DNA of 45,784 nucleotides from an uncultured Candidatus Melainabacteria bacterium (GCA_947090755.1 CAMUPF010000014.1:1-45784), one strand, 5' to 3'; positions 24,129 through 32,259 are shown, counted from the first letter of the stretch. The notes: a model not told the origin generated them from the sequence alone. Program-made: numbers and translations.

Positions 24129-24929
24129 TTATTCTCTTGTTAACAAGTCCATTTCTTCTAATGAAGCGTATACAGCGTGACAGCCGCAGTCTACATACAA
24201 GATTTGGCCGGTTGTGCCGCTTGAAAGGTCTGAAGCAAGATAAAGTCCTGCACGGCCGACATCTTCCAGGGAAACGTTTCTGCCCAAAGGAGCTTTTGCT
24301 GTTGCTGCCTTTAACATTTTGCCGAATCCTGCGATTCCGCTTGCAGCCAATGTTTTTACCGCACCTGCTGAAATACAGTTTACACGAACGCCTTTTTTGC
24401 CCAGATCAGCCGCTAAGTATCTCATTGAGGATTCTAACGCTGCTTTAGCCACACCCATTACGTTGTAGTTTGCAACTACGTATTGTGAACCAAGATATGT
24501 AAGAGCGAAGATTGAACCGCCTTCCTTCATAATAGGTTCTACGTTACGGCAGATTGAAATGAGTGAGTATGCGCTGATACCCATTGCCAAATCCCAGCCG
24601 GCATGGGAAGTATCAATAAATCTTCCTTGTAAATCTTCTCTTGCCGCAAATGCTACTGCGTGAACTACAAAGTCTAATTTGCCGTAAACTTTTTCGCATT
24701 CAGCAACAACTGCTTTGATGTCTTCTTCTTTTGTAACGTCACATTCAAGGATGATTTTTGCGTTCATTTCTTCCGCGATTGGTCTAACGCGTTTTTCCAT
24801 TATTTCGTTAGCGTATGTAAAAGCTATTTCAGCACCTTCATCAAACAATTGTTTTGCGATACCGTACGCAATACCGTGAGTGTTTGATACACCAAAAATA
24901 AGCCCTTTTTTACCTGTCATTAATCCCAT
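24129..24929 (-). CDS. fabI: Enoyl-ACP reductase (NADH)
   Basis: A 266-aa short-chain reductase that reduces trans-2-enoyl-ACP in the last step of each elongation cycle. The FabI nucleotide site GVSNTHGIAYGIA (13-25) is present, with catalytic Tyr145 and Tyr155 and Lys162 in TYLGSQY and NYNVMGVAK, the Y-x6-K pattern. C-terminal SSGTTGQILYVDCG is typical. AAGGAG is seven bases before ATG 24929. Partner genes acpP and fabF are 9 kb away on the other strand. Monocistronic between its terminator and the divergent gene at 25105. Confidence 0.96.
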   Translation of the reverse strand: MGLMTGKKGLIFGVSNTHGIAYGIAKQLFDEGAEIAFTYANEIMEKRVRPIAEEMNAKIILECDVTKEEDIKAVVAECEKVYGKLDFVVHAVAFAAREDLQGRFIDTSHAGWDLAMGISAYSLISICRNVEPIMKEGGSIFALTYLGSQYVVANYNVMGVAKAALESSMRYLAADLGKKGVRVNCISAGAVKTLAASGIAGFGKMLKAATAKAPLGRNVSLEDVGRAGLYLASDLSSGTTGQILYVDCGCHAVYASLEEMDLLTRE

Positions 24930-25104
24930 AATTTTCTCCTTATTTAAAATGTCTTTAGGACTATACCATTTTACCTGAAAAGTTTTAATTTCGCAAGTTT
25001 GTTAGAATTGTAACAATTTATTAAAAACTACTATAAAAATAGCACTTTTTGAATAATTTTTACTTATACTAACTATACCCGATTAAAAATGGAGTGTGTG
25101 TAGT

Positions 25105-26313
25105 ATGAATTTTGCAATTACCCCAAACTTTACCCGTAATAAAAATGTTCAAAATAATAAAAATATACTGGCCTTTCCGGCTCAAAGGCAGAATTTGCCG
25201 GCAAATTCTAATCTCGCACCTTTGGCGCGAGATACCGTTTCCTTTTCAGGAAAAGATAAAATTTTTAAAAGTGCTGCCGGTGCTGTGGCTGAAACTGTAA
25301 ACGGCCTGCGTAGTGAAAAAGTTGGCGGTCATTATATTAATGATTTTAACTACCAGATGGCTTGTGATATCGTTAGGGACGCAGAAGTTCCGATGGGTTT
25401 CTTCCAAAACACTCTGTTTAGATTTCTGAGAAAACATATTTCTTCGGATATGGGTGATGACAGAATTATTCAACGTTTAGATTTTCGTATCAAATCTCCG
25501 GATTCTATTTATGAAAAATTGAACGCGATTGGTTTTAAAGCTAAAGAAAAGGCCAGACTTAATGGTAATGAAACTTTCTTTGCTACAAAGCAAGATGCAA
25601 ATAATATGCTTGGCGACGTTATTGCCGGCAGAATCGTATTGCGGGATTCCTCCAAAAAATCTGTTAAAAAAGTTCTACAAATCTTGGAACAAATTGTTAA
25701 GGAAGGAAAGTTTAAAATTTCCGAGATTGAAAACTATCATCCGGTTTTAAGTTCTGTTCCGGTGCCGTTTCAACAAGCATTAAGAAAAGATCTTGGTATT
25801 AAACTGGATGAAAAAATGATTAAGGATATGACTAAACCTGATTATTTTTCATACGCTGACCCTAAAGATATCAGGTCACTGGCGGAAGCTGCACGTTCAA
25901 CATATCCTGATTTGGTTGTAAAAGCTGGGCAGGATTTACCAAACGGTTATCAGGCTATGCATGTAAGTATTATTTTGCCTGACGGGTCAAAGGCTGAATT
26001 GCAGATTATCGGTCGTGACGTTGAGGTATTGAAATCTATTGAAGACTATGTTTATAAGGCTAAGTGTCATAAAAAAGTGAAAAAGCAAGCGCTGGCTGAA
26101 CGTCTTAAACCTATTGGTGATGAAAATGAAGCAGCATTGCAGGCTGAACATATCAACTATACCCGCGGTGCATATATTGCACAGCGTTTGAAAGGCCAGC
26201 AGCCATATAACCATAAAACAAGCGAAAAATTTCTGGTAGCACCAAAATCTATTCTGGCTAGAGGCCTTGGTTATAATCAATTGATGACATTGGCAAGAAA
26301 ACCGGAAGTTTAA
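25105..26313 (+). CDS. RelA/SpoT-type synthetase-domain protein
   Basis: A 402-aa protein. Residues 1-50 are Asn/Pro-rich and end in VSFSGKD. Residues ~85-315 resemble the (p)ppGpp synthetase fold: R128-x-K130-SPDS-IYEK138, DVIAGRIVLRD (171-181), NGYQAMHVSII (280-290) and AELQIIG (297-303), with the Glu and Gln of the ExQ motif kept but the usual following Arg absent. No HD hydrolase, TGS or ACT domain. It could be a small alarmstone synthetase or a family member with another nucleotide product. Start ATG 25105 is chosen over GTG 25096 because GGAG at 25091 is ten bases from the ATG. It converges with and overlaps the rlmD-like gene by four bases. Confidence 0.75.
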   Translation: MNFAITPNFTRNKNVQNNKNILAFPAQRQNLPANSNLAPLARDTVSFSGKDKIFKSAAGAVAETVNGLRSEKVGGHYINDFNYQMACDIVRDAEVPMGFFQNTLFRFLRKHISSDMGDDRIIQRLDFRIKSPDSIYEKLNAIGFKAKEKARLNGNETFFATKQDANNMLGDVIAGRIVLRDSSKKSVKKVLQILEQIVKEGKFKISEIENYHPVLSSVPVPFQQALRKDLGIKLDEKMIKDMTKPDYFSYADPKDIRSLAEAARSTYPDLVVKAGQDLPNGYQAMHVSIILPDGSKAELQIIGRDVEVLKSIEDYVYKAKCHKKVKKQALAERLKPIGDENEAALQAEHINYTRGAYIAQRLKGQQPYNHKTSEKFLVAPKSILARGLGYNQLMTLARKPEV

Positions 26314-27665
26314 GGGACATCAATAATCGCCACATTTTCTATGTGATAAGTATGGCAGAACATGTCAAACGGTTGTATGCGACCTGAAATTCTTGCGCCT
26401 CTGGCGCACAAATATTTCAGGTCGCGTGCTAATGTTGCAGGGTTACAGCTTACGTAAATTATTTGCTTGCCGCAGACTTTCAGTGCGTTGTCTAAAGATT
26501 CCTCGGTACAGCCGCTGCGCGGAGGGTCAAGAATTACAACGTCAAATTTATGTTTTTCACGTGCGAAAAATTTGCCTGCGTCCATGTTGTTTATTTCAAT
26601 ATTTTTAACTTTGTTTTCGCGTGCGATTTCGTGCGCAAGTTCACAAGAATCGGTATTTTCTTCAACACAAACGACTTCTTTTGCGACATCGCTCACCGTG
26701 ATTCCGAACGCGCTTACGCCGGAATACGCGTCTAAAACCGTCGGACGGTCAAAGTTTTCGGCGATATGTTTTTTTACGTATTCGAAAATGTTTTCGGCGC
26801 TTTTCGGGTTGATTTGGAAAAATGTGTTTGCACCGATTTTGAAAGTTTTGCCTAAAATTCTCTCAATTATATAGTCTTTACCGCAGAGGCATTCTGAGGT
26901 TTCCCCCAGAATAACGTTAGTTTTTTTCGGGTTAAAGTTTGCACAAACGCCTGTTACGGCCTCAAATTCGTCAAATATACACTGTGCGAAATCTCTGAGG
27001 CGCGGGAAAGAACGTGTTGCATTAATAACAAGCGTGACAAGGATTTTACCGCTGTCGGCAGATGCGCGCAGAACAATATGGCGCAGGTCGCCGGTGTGTT
27101 TTTTCTCGTTAAAACCCGAAATTCCGAAATCAAACGCCTTATTGCGTATAAATTCTATAATTTCATCACAGATTGCAGGTTGAACCGGACAATATTTTAT
27201 ATTAACAATTTCGTGTGATTTTTGTTTGAAATAGCCGGCAAGAATTCGTTTAGAGTTTTTTGTTTCGCCAACCGGATATTGAATTTTATGTCTGTAATTC
27301 AATTTTTGCGGGCTTGGAACCGGTGTATTTACTTCTACGTCCAGACCGCCGATTTTGCGCATTGCGTCTTCGACATTTTGACGTTTTAATTCAAGCTGGT
27401 AGTCATAGTCTATGAACCCCAACTGGCATGCGCCGCAAACTTTTTGAAGCGGGCAAACGGGTTCTGTTCTGTGCTCGGACGGGGTTAGAACTTTTGTGGC
27501 GGTTGCGTAAGTAAAGTTTTTACAAACTTTGTCTATTTTAACTTCGACTTCATCCCCCGGACAGGCGTTAGAAACGAACACAACTTTCCCGTCCTGACGT
27601 GCGATACCATAGCCAAGATTGGAAAAGCTTTCTATTTTAAGCGTGATTACGTCATTTTCTATCAT
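26310..27665 (-). CDS. rlmD: RlmD/TrmA-type 23S rRNA uracil-5-methyltransferase
   Basis: A 451-aa SAM-dependent methyltransferase that forms 5-methyluridine in RNA. N-terminal TRAM domain (residues 1-60), then the 4Fe-4S cysteines in CPLQKVCGACQ. The Rossmann part has VLDAYSGVSAFGI and VVILDPPRSGCTEE, and the catalytic cysteine lies in VSCNPATLARDL. The exact uridine target (RlmD or RlmCD type) cannot be decided from the sequence. Its ATG shares one base with the stop of the upstream CsoR-like gene (TAATG), so the two are translationally coupled. Confidence 0.88.
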   Translation of the reverse strand: MIENDVITLKIESFSNLGYGIARQDGKVVFVSNACPGDEVEVKIDKVCKNFTYATATKVLTPSEHRTEPVCPLQKVCGACQLGFIDYDYQLELKRQNVEDAMRKIGGLDVEVNTPVPSPQKLNYRHKIQYPVGETKNSKRILAGYFKQKSHEIVNIKYCPVQPAICDEIIEFIRNKAFDFGISGFNEKKHTGDLRHIVLRASADSGKILVTLVINATRSFPRLRDFAQCIFDEFEAVTGVCANFNPKKTNVILGETSECLCGKDYIIERILGKTFKIGANTFFQINPKSAENIFEYVKKHIAENFDRPTVLDAYSGVSAFGITVSDVAKEVVCVEENTDSCELAHEIARENKVKNIEINNMDAGKFFAREKHKFDVVILDPPRSGCTEESLDNALKVCGKQIIYVSCNPATLARDLKYLCARGARISGRIQPFDMFCHTYHIENVAIIDVP

Positions 27666-27940
27666 TACTTAATCATTCTGTCAATAAATATAACGAGTTT
27701 GTCGACTTTTGCTTTTCTGTCAACGGAATCCGGTGTTACAACGATGTCTTCAATTTGAGCCGTGATTTCGTCTTTGATAATGTCGTTCTGGCAGCCCTTA
27801 ATCAATGCCATAACGGCGTTTAACTGGTCGCTGACTTCGACGCTTTCGCGTTTAGTCAAAATCATTTTTAATATACCTTCAAGCTGGCCGATTGCCATTT
27901 TAAGGTTTTTATTGATACGAATATTTTGAATAAATCCCAT
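27665..27940 (-). CDS. CsoR/RcnR-like small helical protein without metal ligands
   Basis: A 91-aa helical protein. NLKMAIGQLEGILKMI followed by SDQLNAVMALIKGCQNDIIKDEI follows the helix pattern of the CsoR/RcnR/FrmR repressors. The canonical first Cys before the QL-AV helix is missing, and the later His and Cys of the metal site are replaced; the single Cys lies in KGCQ. It is therefore either a regulator sensing something else or not a sensor. Coupled by a one-base overlap to the methyltransferase gene. GGAG precedes ATG 27940. Confidence 0.6.
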   Translation of the reverse strand: MGFIQNIRINKNLKMAIGQLEGILKMILTKRESVEVSDQLNAVMALIKGCQNDIIKDEITAQIEDIVVTPDSVDRKAKVDKLVIFIDRMIK

Positions 27941-28002
27941 TATTGTCTCCTTTTTTAATTCTACGATACCATGATATGACGTTTTATGTCAATTGCGGCG
28001 GG

Positions 28003-28031
28003 TTGACAGAGTGTGAATTTTGTTTTATATT
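28003..28031 (+). promoter_or_regulatory. Promoter of the Trp-leader transcript
   Basis: Perfect TTGACA (28003-28008), 17-bp spacer, TATATT (28026-28031). The predicted start at about 28038 coincides with the leader-peptide ATG. Confidence 0.8.
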
Positions 28032-28037
28032 GCATCT

Positions 28038-28088
28038 ATGAACAAAATAGTTTTATTAAATTCAAATTTTTCTTGGTGGCGCCTGTAA
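28038..28088 (+). CDS. 16-aa Trp-Trp leader peptide
   Basis: Encodes MNKIVLLNSNFSWWRL and stops at TAA 28086-28088. Tandem TGG codons at 28074-28079 sit just before an RNA hairpin, the layout of trp operon leader peptides. The ATG lies at the expected transcription start and has no ribosome site, so it would be translated leaderless. Its stop codon is inside segment 1 of the attenuator. It is too short for routine gene calling. The role as a translational sensor of charged tRNA-Trp is inferred from this arrangement. Confidence 0.7.
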   Translation: MNKIVLLNSNFSWWRL

Positions 28089-28161
28089 TTAGTACAGGTT
28101 AGCTTGAATTTTTCATAAAATTAACGGCCTGTACTTATTTGAGTATAGGTTTTGTAGTTTT
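28082..28161 (+). promoter_or_regulatory. Tryptophan-type transcription attenuator
   Basis: Four pairing segments: 1 CCTGTA (28082-28087), 2 AGTACAGG (28091-28098), 3 CCTGTACT (28128-28135), 4 AGTATAGG (28142-28149). 1:2 forms a hairpin with a 5-nt loop. 2:3 forms a perfect 8-bp antiterminator. 3:4 forms an 8-bp stem (one G-T) followed by TTTTGTAGTTTT, the terminator. An outer stem AAATTCAA (28058-28065) / TTGAATTT (28104-28111) encloses 1:2. A ribosome stalled on the Trp codons would cover segment 1, favour 2:3 and allow read-through. Confidence 0.75.
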
Positions 28162-28177
28162 ATGGAGAAAAAAGAAA

Positions 28178-29341
28178 ATGTCAGTGAATTTAATAAATAC
28201 ATTATCCCAACCGTTGAAAGGTGTTTCAAAGTTTGTAGCATATCAGGAAAAAGCGAACGGGCTTTCGGGTTCAAGATTTGTACAGGATACAGCGGTGAAT
28301 CTTGTGCCTAAGGCGGTTTTTGCAAGAAGTAAGGCTGATTTGACAGAAAATACCTTTCTTGAATTGTCCGAAAGCGCACTTGTATATTTTGTTCCGGCGT
28401 TTCTTGGCGAAAAGATTTTCAGAAAACCGTTTACGACAGGTATGAGCGCAGAAATGAAAAAACAGGTTGCAACGCCGTTTTCGCAACTTGCAAAAAGTAA
28501 GGTTCATAAACGGGTATTGGCTGCAAAGGCCGCTCTTGCTATGTGTGCACTTACGATTCCGATTGTTGAATTTTCTCTGAACTATATTAAAAATCTTCTG
28601 ACACTGAAAGCCTTCAAACAGGGCGATTTTAATAACATTGCAAGTCTTTATAAAAAAAGTGAGGATGGTGAAGTTCAGGCTCGTGTTGAGAAGTCTGCGC
28701 GTAAAAATATTGCCCGTGCCGCCGGTGCGGTGGCACTGAGCATTGCAGGCGGGATTTTTATGTCAAAAAAAGGCGCAAGCAGCAAGATTCTACAAAATAT
28801 TGGTGAAACAATCCTTGCCCCGGGTACAAAATTTTTCAAAAAGAATGAAAAAGCGCGCAAGTTTTTTGATAAATATTGCGGGTTGGATTTCAACGGTGAA
28901 AACGGAAAACTTGCGCTTAGTAAAGGCCAATTGACCTCCTGTGTTATGATTGGCGGGCTTGGATATTTCGGTGCGGCAAAAGACAGAGGACGTCAAAATT
29001 TCCTTGAAACCCTTTTCCGCTATCCGCTCGTCGGGTTTTACGTTATTACCGGCTCTGAGCTTTTTGAAGACGGCTTTAAAGGTTTGTTGAAAAAGGCCGG
29101 TAAGTGCAAGGAGGTTATTGCCAAAAATCCGAAAATGTCAGAACTTCCAAAACTGGCTGAAAAACTTGCCGCACAACGCAAAACATCGGTTAGTGCGGAA
29201 TTTAAACGGCTTGCAAAACAAAAAGCTGTAATAAATGGTGTTCCTTATCTTTTCAGCATTGGCGTTATGGGATTTTTTGTTGCCGGAGTTTCAAATCTTT
29301 TTACAAAATATCGTTTTGATAAATCTGCTCAAAAAAATTAA
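28178..29341 (+). CDS. Hypothetical membrane protein under Trp-leader control
   Basis: A 387-aa basic protein of unknown function. Hydrophobic stretches near residues ~95-120, 155-175, 240-255 and 355-375 suggest three or four membrane segments separated by Lys-rich regions. It has no recognisable enzyme motif, and no similarity to tryptophan biosynthesis enzymes or known Trp transporters that I can see. ATG 28178 has GGAG ten bases upstream; an upstream in-frame extension from 28139 would start inside the attenuator. The stop overlaps the end of the convergent HxlR gene. The only clue to its role is the Trp-codon attenuator in front of it. Confidence 0.7.
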   Translation: MSVNLINTLSQPLKGVSKFVAYQEKANGLSGSRFVQDTAVNLVPKAVFARSKADLTENTFLELSESALVYFVPAFLGEKIFRKPFTTGMSAEMKKQVATPFSQLAKSKVHKRVLAAKAALAMCALTIPIVEFSLNYIKNLLTLKAFKQGDFNNIASLYKKSEDGEVQARVEKSARKNIARAAGAVALSIAGGIFMSKKGASSKILQNIGETILAPGTKFFKKNEKARKFFDKYCGLDFNGENGKLALSKGQLTSCVMIGGLGYFGAAKDRGRQNFLETLFRYPLVGFYVITGSELFEDGFKGLLKKAGKCKEVIAKNPKMSELPKLAEKLAAQRKTSVSAEFKRLAKQKAVINGVPYLFSIGVMGFFVAGVSNLFTKYRFDKSAQKN

Positions 29342-29685
29342 TTTTCGTTTTGTTTTTCTAAAAGTTTTACAAAATACTTGTAATCCGTTCCCCAGCTTGC
29401 CATTGCGTTGAGAACAGGCAAAAGACTGTACCCGACGTCAGTCAGGGTATACTCTACTTTGGGCGGAATTGTATTGTAAACTTTTCGCTCAACAATCCCT
29501 TCTTTTTCAAGGTTTCTGAGTGTTGTGGTGAGAACTTTTTGAGTTATGCCCTCAACCGATTTTTTTAACTCTCCAAATCTTTTCGTTCCGGTCAGCAAAT
29601 CCCGTATTACCAGAGCTTTCCAGCGTTGGCCGACCATCAACAGAGTCGTTTCAACAGGACACTTAGGAAGGTCTTTATATCCCAT
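29338..29685 (-). CDS. HxlR-family regulator
   Basis: A 115-aa winged-helix protein. The family hallmark is an N-terminal Cys followed by a helix (KCPVETTLLMVGQRWKALVIRDLL), then RFGELKKSVEGITQKVLTTTLRNLE as the recognition region and VEYTLTDVGYSLLPVL as the wing. Cys9 corresponds to the thiol sensor of HypR/YodB-type members, so response to quinones, aldehydes or other electrophiles is plausible. It has its own promoter inside the end of the HAD gene, with an operator-like palindrome in the spacer. Confidence 0.88.
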   Translation of the reverse strand: MGYKDLPKCPVETTLLMVGQRWKALVIRDLLTGTKRFGELKKSVEGITQKVLTTTLRNLEKEGIVERKVYNTIPPKVEYTLTDVGYSLLPVLNAMASWGTDYKYFVKLLEKQNEN

Positions 29686-29701
29686 AAAATCACCTTTAGT
29701 A

Positions 29702-29731
29702 TCTGATAGTAACTATATTATCAGAGATTAA
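29702..29731 (-). promoter_or_regulatory. HxlR promoter and candidate operator
   Basis: Minus strand TTGTTA (29731-29726), 17-bp spacer, TACTAT (29708-29703). Inverted arms TCTGATA (29702-29708) and TATCAGA (29719-29725) enclose the smaller palindrome TAGTAACTA (29707-29715). Position over spacer and -10 suggests autorepression. Confidence 0.6.
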
Positions 29732-30512
29732 CAAATTTTTCAACTGCTTTTATCCAGCCGCCGTTTTCTACATTATCGGTGATATATGTTGCAACTTCTT
29801 TTAGTTCCGGTGTTGCATTACCCATTGCAACACGCACTCCACCGGCCTGTAAAAGCGCGATATCGTTATTTTGATCGCCTATTGTTAGAACTTCTTCGTC
29901 CTTTAGACCATAATAATTTTGTAAAAATTTTACCGCATCGCATTTGTTGGCTTGAAGATGAGATATTTCACAGAAATACGGAGTTGATTTTACAATAAAA
30001 CATTGCGGAAATTTTTCTTTTAATTCATCAACCCAGCCGGTCACTGTTTCAGGATTGTTAAAGTCAATAGCAAGCATTTTGCTGGCATATTCAGGGTTCA
30101 GGTCGTCAAAATTAACTATTTCGTAGGGAACATTTTGTTCTCTTGAGTAGCGCTGAATAAAGGCGTTATCCTGTTCCGCGTAAAGGGTGTCATTATAATA
30201 AACTTGCAGGTGAATCCTGTTTTCGCGTGCCCATTTTATTGCCTTTTGAACGCATTCTTTATCAAGAGTTTTCTGGTAAAGAATTTTGCCGTCCGGAGAG
30301 TTGATTTGCCCGCCCTGATATGAAACAAGCGGATTTTTTAGCTGCAAAAGGTTATAAATTTTTATTGCCGCGCGATGCATTCTTCCTGTAACCGGAACTA
30401 CTTTAACTCCCTGTTCTTCAAGGTTTCTCAGAAAATCCATAAGTCCTGTCGGGCAGGTATAATCTTTTTGTAATAAAGTTCCGTCGATATCTGTTGCAAC
30501 AAGTTTAATCAT
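29721..30512 (-). CDS. Cof-type HAD hydrolase
   Basis: A 263-aa cytosolic haloacid-dehalogenase-fold phosphatase of the Cof/YbiV group. Motif I is TDIDGTLL (Asp8, Asp10), motif II VPVTGR, and motif IV GDQNNDIALL near residue 215, with the alpha/beta C2 cap between. Likely a sugar-phosphate or nucleotide phosphatase; the substrate cannot be read from sequence. It lies 46 bp after the Nudix gene and 35 bp before HxlR on the same strand. Confidence 0.9.
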   Translation of the reverse strand: MIKLVATDIDGTLLQKDYTCPTGLMDFLRNLEEQGVKVVPVTGRMHRAAIKIYNLLQLKNPLVSYQGGQINSPDGKILYQKTLDKECVQKAIKWARENRIHLQVYYNDTLYAEQDNAFIQRYSREQNVPYEIVNFDDLNPEYASKMLAIDFNNPETVTGWVDELKEKFPQCFIVKSTPYFCEISHLQANKCDAVKFLQNYYGLKDEEVLTIGDQNNDIALLQAGGVRVAMGNATPELKEVATYITDNVENGGWIKAVEKFVNL

Positions 30513-30558
30513 GTTTTTTCCTCAACTGTTCTGTTATATTTGGGCCGTCGCGAACATT

Positions 30559-31095
30559 TTAAAATGTTCTAACCTCTTGTAATGCGCGGTGGATTGCGCA
30601 AATTGTTTTTGCGTCAGAAATTCTTCCGTCCGCAATCATTTTTTCAACTTCTGAAATTTTGTATTCGTAATTCTCTAAAATTTCACCCTCATCAGGGTGT
30701 TGGCCGACAAATTCGAGGTCTTGCGCTAAATAAAGATATAATTTTTCGTTGCAAAAGCCGATTGATGTGTAAATGTGGCCCAGTGATGTCCAGTGTTTTG
30801 CGCGGTAACCTGTTTCTTCTTCGAGTTCGCGCTCGCATGCCTCGTCAGGATTTTCGTCTTTTTCAAGTTTTCCGGCCGGAAGTTCAAGCATGACTTCTTT
30901 TATAGGGTAGCGAAATTGCTTAACAAAAAGAATGCTGTCGTTTTTGATTGCAACGATTGTGACGCCGCCTGAATGCTCTACAACTTCGCGAAAAGACTTG
31001 TGTCCGTCAGCGACTTCGACTTCATCGCAACGAACCGTCATTATTTTCCCGTCGTAAACTATTTTTGAACTAAGTGTTTTTTCTTCCAATTTCAT
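30559..31095 (-). CDS. Nudix hydrolase, ADP-ribose pyrophosphatase type
   Basis: A 178-aa Nudix enzyme. The complete Nudix box runs from Gly75 to Tyr97: GKLEKDENPDEACERELEEE followed by TGY, with the metal-binding EE pair. The LELPAGK prefix and length match ADP-ribose/ADP-sugar pyrophosphatases (NudF type). It lies 16 bp downstream of the XRE regulator gene, probably co-transcribed with it and with the HAD phosphatase. Confidence 0.9.
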   Translation of the reverse strand: MKLEEKTLSSKIVYDGKIMTVRCDEVEVADGHKSFREVVEHSGGVTIVAIKNDSILFVKQFRYPIKEVMLELPAGKLEKDENPDEACERELEEETGYRAKHWTSLGHIYTSIGFCNEKLYLYLAQDLEFVGQHPDEGEILENYEYKISEVEKMIADGRISDAKTICAIHRALQEVRTF

Positions 31096-31111
31096 AAATT
31101 TTATTATATCA

Positions 31112-31330
31112 CTAAATAATAAAATTAAAAAGTTCCTTTATATCAAGTTTTAAAGCATTGGCAATATTTTCAAGGTTTCTCACGGTAACGTTTGTTTCGC
31201 CGCGTTCAATCATCCCTATAAAATTCCTGTTCAAGTCTGCAAGTTCTGCAAGTTTTTCTTGGGAAATTTTTTTCTTTTGGCGTTCTACACGAATCTTAAG
31301 TCCGAGTTTTTGTATAGTATTCGTATTCAT
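31112..31330 (-). CDS. XRE/Cro-type HTH regulator
   Basis: A 72-aa single-domain helix-turn-helix protein (SQEKLAELADLNRNFIGMIERG at residues ~23-44), of the size and type of restriction-modification controller proteins and small XRE repressors. No restriction or methylase gene is present. It is divergent from the glycan pair at 31414; an 18-bp near-palindrome between them is a candidate operator. It heads a compact minus-strand set with the Nudix and HAD genes. Confidence 0.9.
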   Translation of the reverse strand: MNTNTIQKLGLKIRVERQKKKISQEKLAELADLNRNFIGMIERGETNVTVRNLENIANALKLDIKELFNFII

Positions 31331-31354
31331 ATTTATATTTTAATAACTACTATA

Positions 31355-31401
31355 TTGACAATCTACATAATTTAGTTATATAATGACCAATATATTAGTC
31401 A
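31355..31401 (+). promoter_or_regulatory. Promoter of the glycan pair with candidate XRE operator
   Basis: TTGACA (31355-31360), 18-bp spacer, TATAAT (31379-31384). TGACCAATATATTAGTCA (31384-31401) is palindromic except for its fifth base pair, and covers the transcription start, a repressor position. Binding by the divergent XRE protein is inferred. Confidence 0.65.
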
Positions 31402-31413
31402 AAAAGGAATTTT

Positions 31414-32259
31414 ATGAAATTGTTGAGGAAAGTATTTTCATTAAGAAATGAAAATCGAGAATATAAAGTATTATGGTTGTTCGGAATAAAGTTTCGGTTT
31501 ATACGTGATAGTTACATAACTTCCTGTTTAAAGCTTTTGGAATATTTTCGGGTTCCGGGTTTTTCGCCGGTGTCCTCGTTATATGGTCAGATGCAGTCTG
31601 TTGTTCATACGGCTTTGCTTCATCAGAAAAGTTTTAGTGATTTGCGTTATATAAATGTGGGCAAAGATGTTGTGTTGTGCGCAACGGGGCCAACTCTTGA
31701 TTATTATTCACCGATTGAGGGGGCGGTGCATATCGGAGTAAAAGACGCTTTCAAGATTGAAAGGATTAAATTTGATTATCTTTTTCACCATGATGTCAGC
31801 GGGTATAAGTCAAAAATAATTCCGGGTGAGTTTATAAACTATAGAGCGCAAGATTGTATAAAATTTATCGGTAATTCGGTACCATTTTTAATTGGCGAGA
31901 ATCCTACCGCTAATAAAATAAGATTTTTTAATTCGGCAAATACTCTTAATTATCAAATTGATTATTTACCATTGCCGGATTATGGCAGTATTATTTTCCC
32001 TGCGTTTTTCTTTGCTTTATGGACGAAACCGAAGCGTATTTTTATAGTTGGGGCTGATTGCAGCACAGGGCATGCAAGTGGTGCAAATGTCGAACATTTC
32101 TCAGATGTAAGATATGCGAGCGGAGGTTGGAAATTAATGAAAGATTTTGCTGATAAATATTATCCTGATGTTGAATTGATATCGATAAATCCGGTTGGGC
32201 TTAAGGGAATGTTTAAAGATGTATATACTAATGATTATTTAAATACGGAGGTTTTATGA
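31414..32259 (+). CDS. Glycosyltransferase-like protein with GPTL motif
   Basis: A 281-aa protein. VVLCATGPTLDYY (residues ~86-98) resembles the nucleotide-proximal GPS/TL loop of DUF115/Maf proteins and GT42 sialyltransferases. RIFIVGADCSTGH near residue 210 is a second conserved-looking strand. The N terminus is basic and amphipathic (MKLLRKVFSLRN). It overlaps the downstream CMP-sugar synthetase gene by four bases (ATGA), which supports transfer of a CMP-activated nonulosonic acid. The call is a pattern match, so the precise family is uncertain. Codon use is more AT-rich than in flanking genes, suggesting acquisition. Confidence 0.55.
   Translation: MKLLRKVFSLRNENREYKVLWLFGIKFRFIRDSYITSCLKLLEYFRVPGFSPVSSLYGQMQSVVHTALLHQKSFSDLRYINVGKDVVLCATGPTLDYYSPIEGAVHIGVKDAFKIERIKFDYLFHHDVSGYKSKIIPGEFINYRAQDCIKFIGNSVPFLIGENPTANKIRFFNSANTLNYQIDYLPLPDYGSIIFPAFFFALWTKPKRIFIVGADCSTGHASGANVEHFSDVRYASGGWKLMKDFADKYYPDVELISINPVGLKGMFKDVYTNDYLNTEVL

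Noticed and set aside
28162-28311. 49-codon frame starting at ATG 28162, overlapping the membrane protein start
   Set aside because: No independent ribosome site, overlaps the real gene out of frame, and its start lies at the end of the attenuator U-tract.
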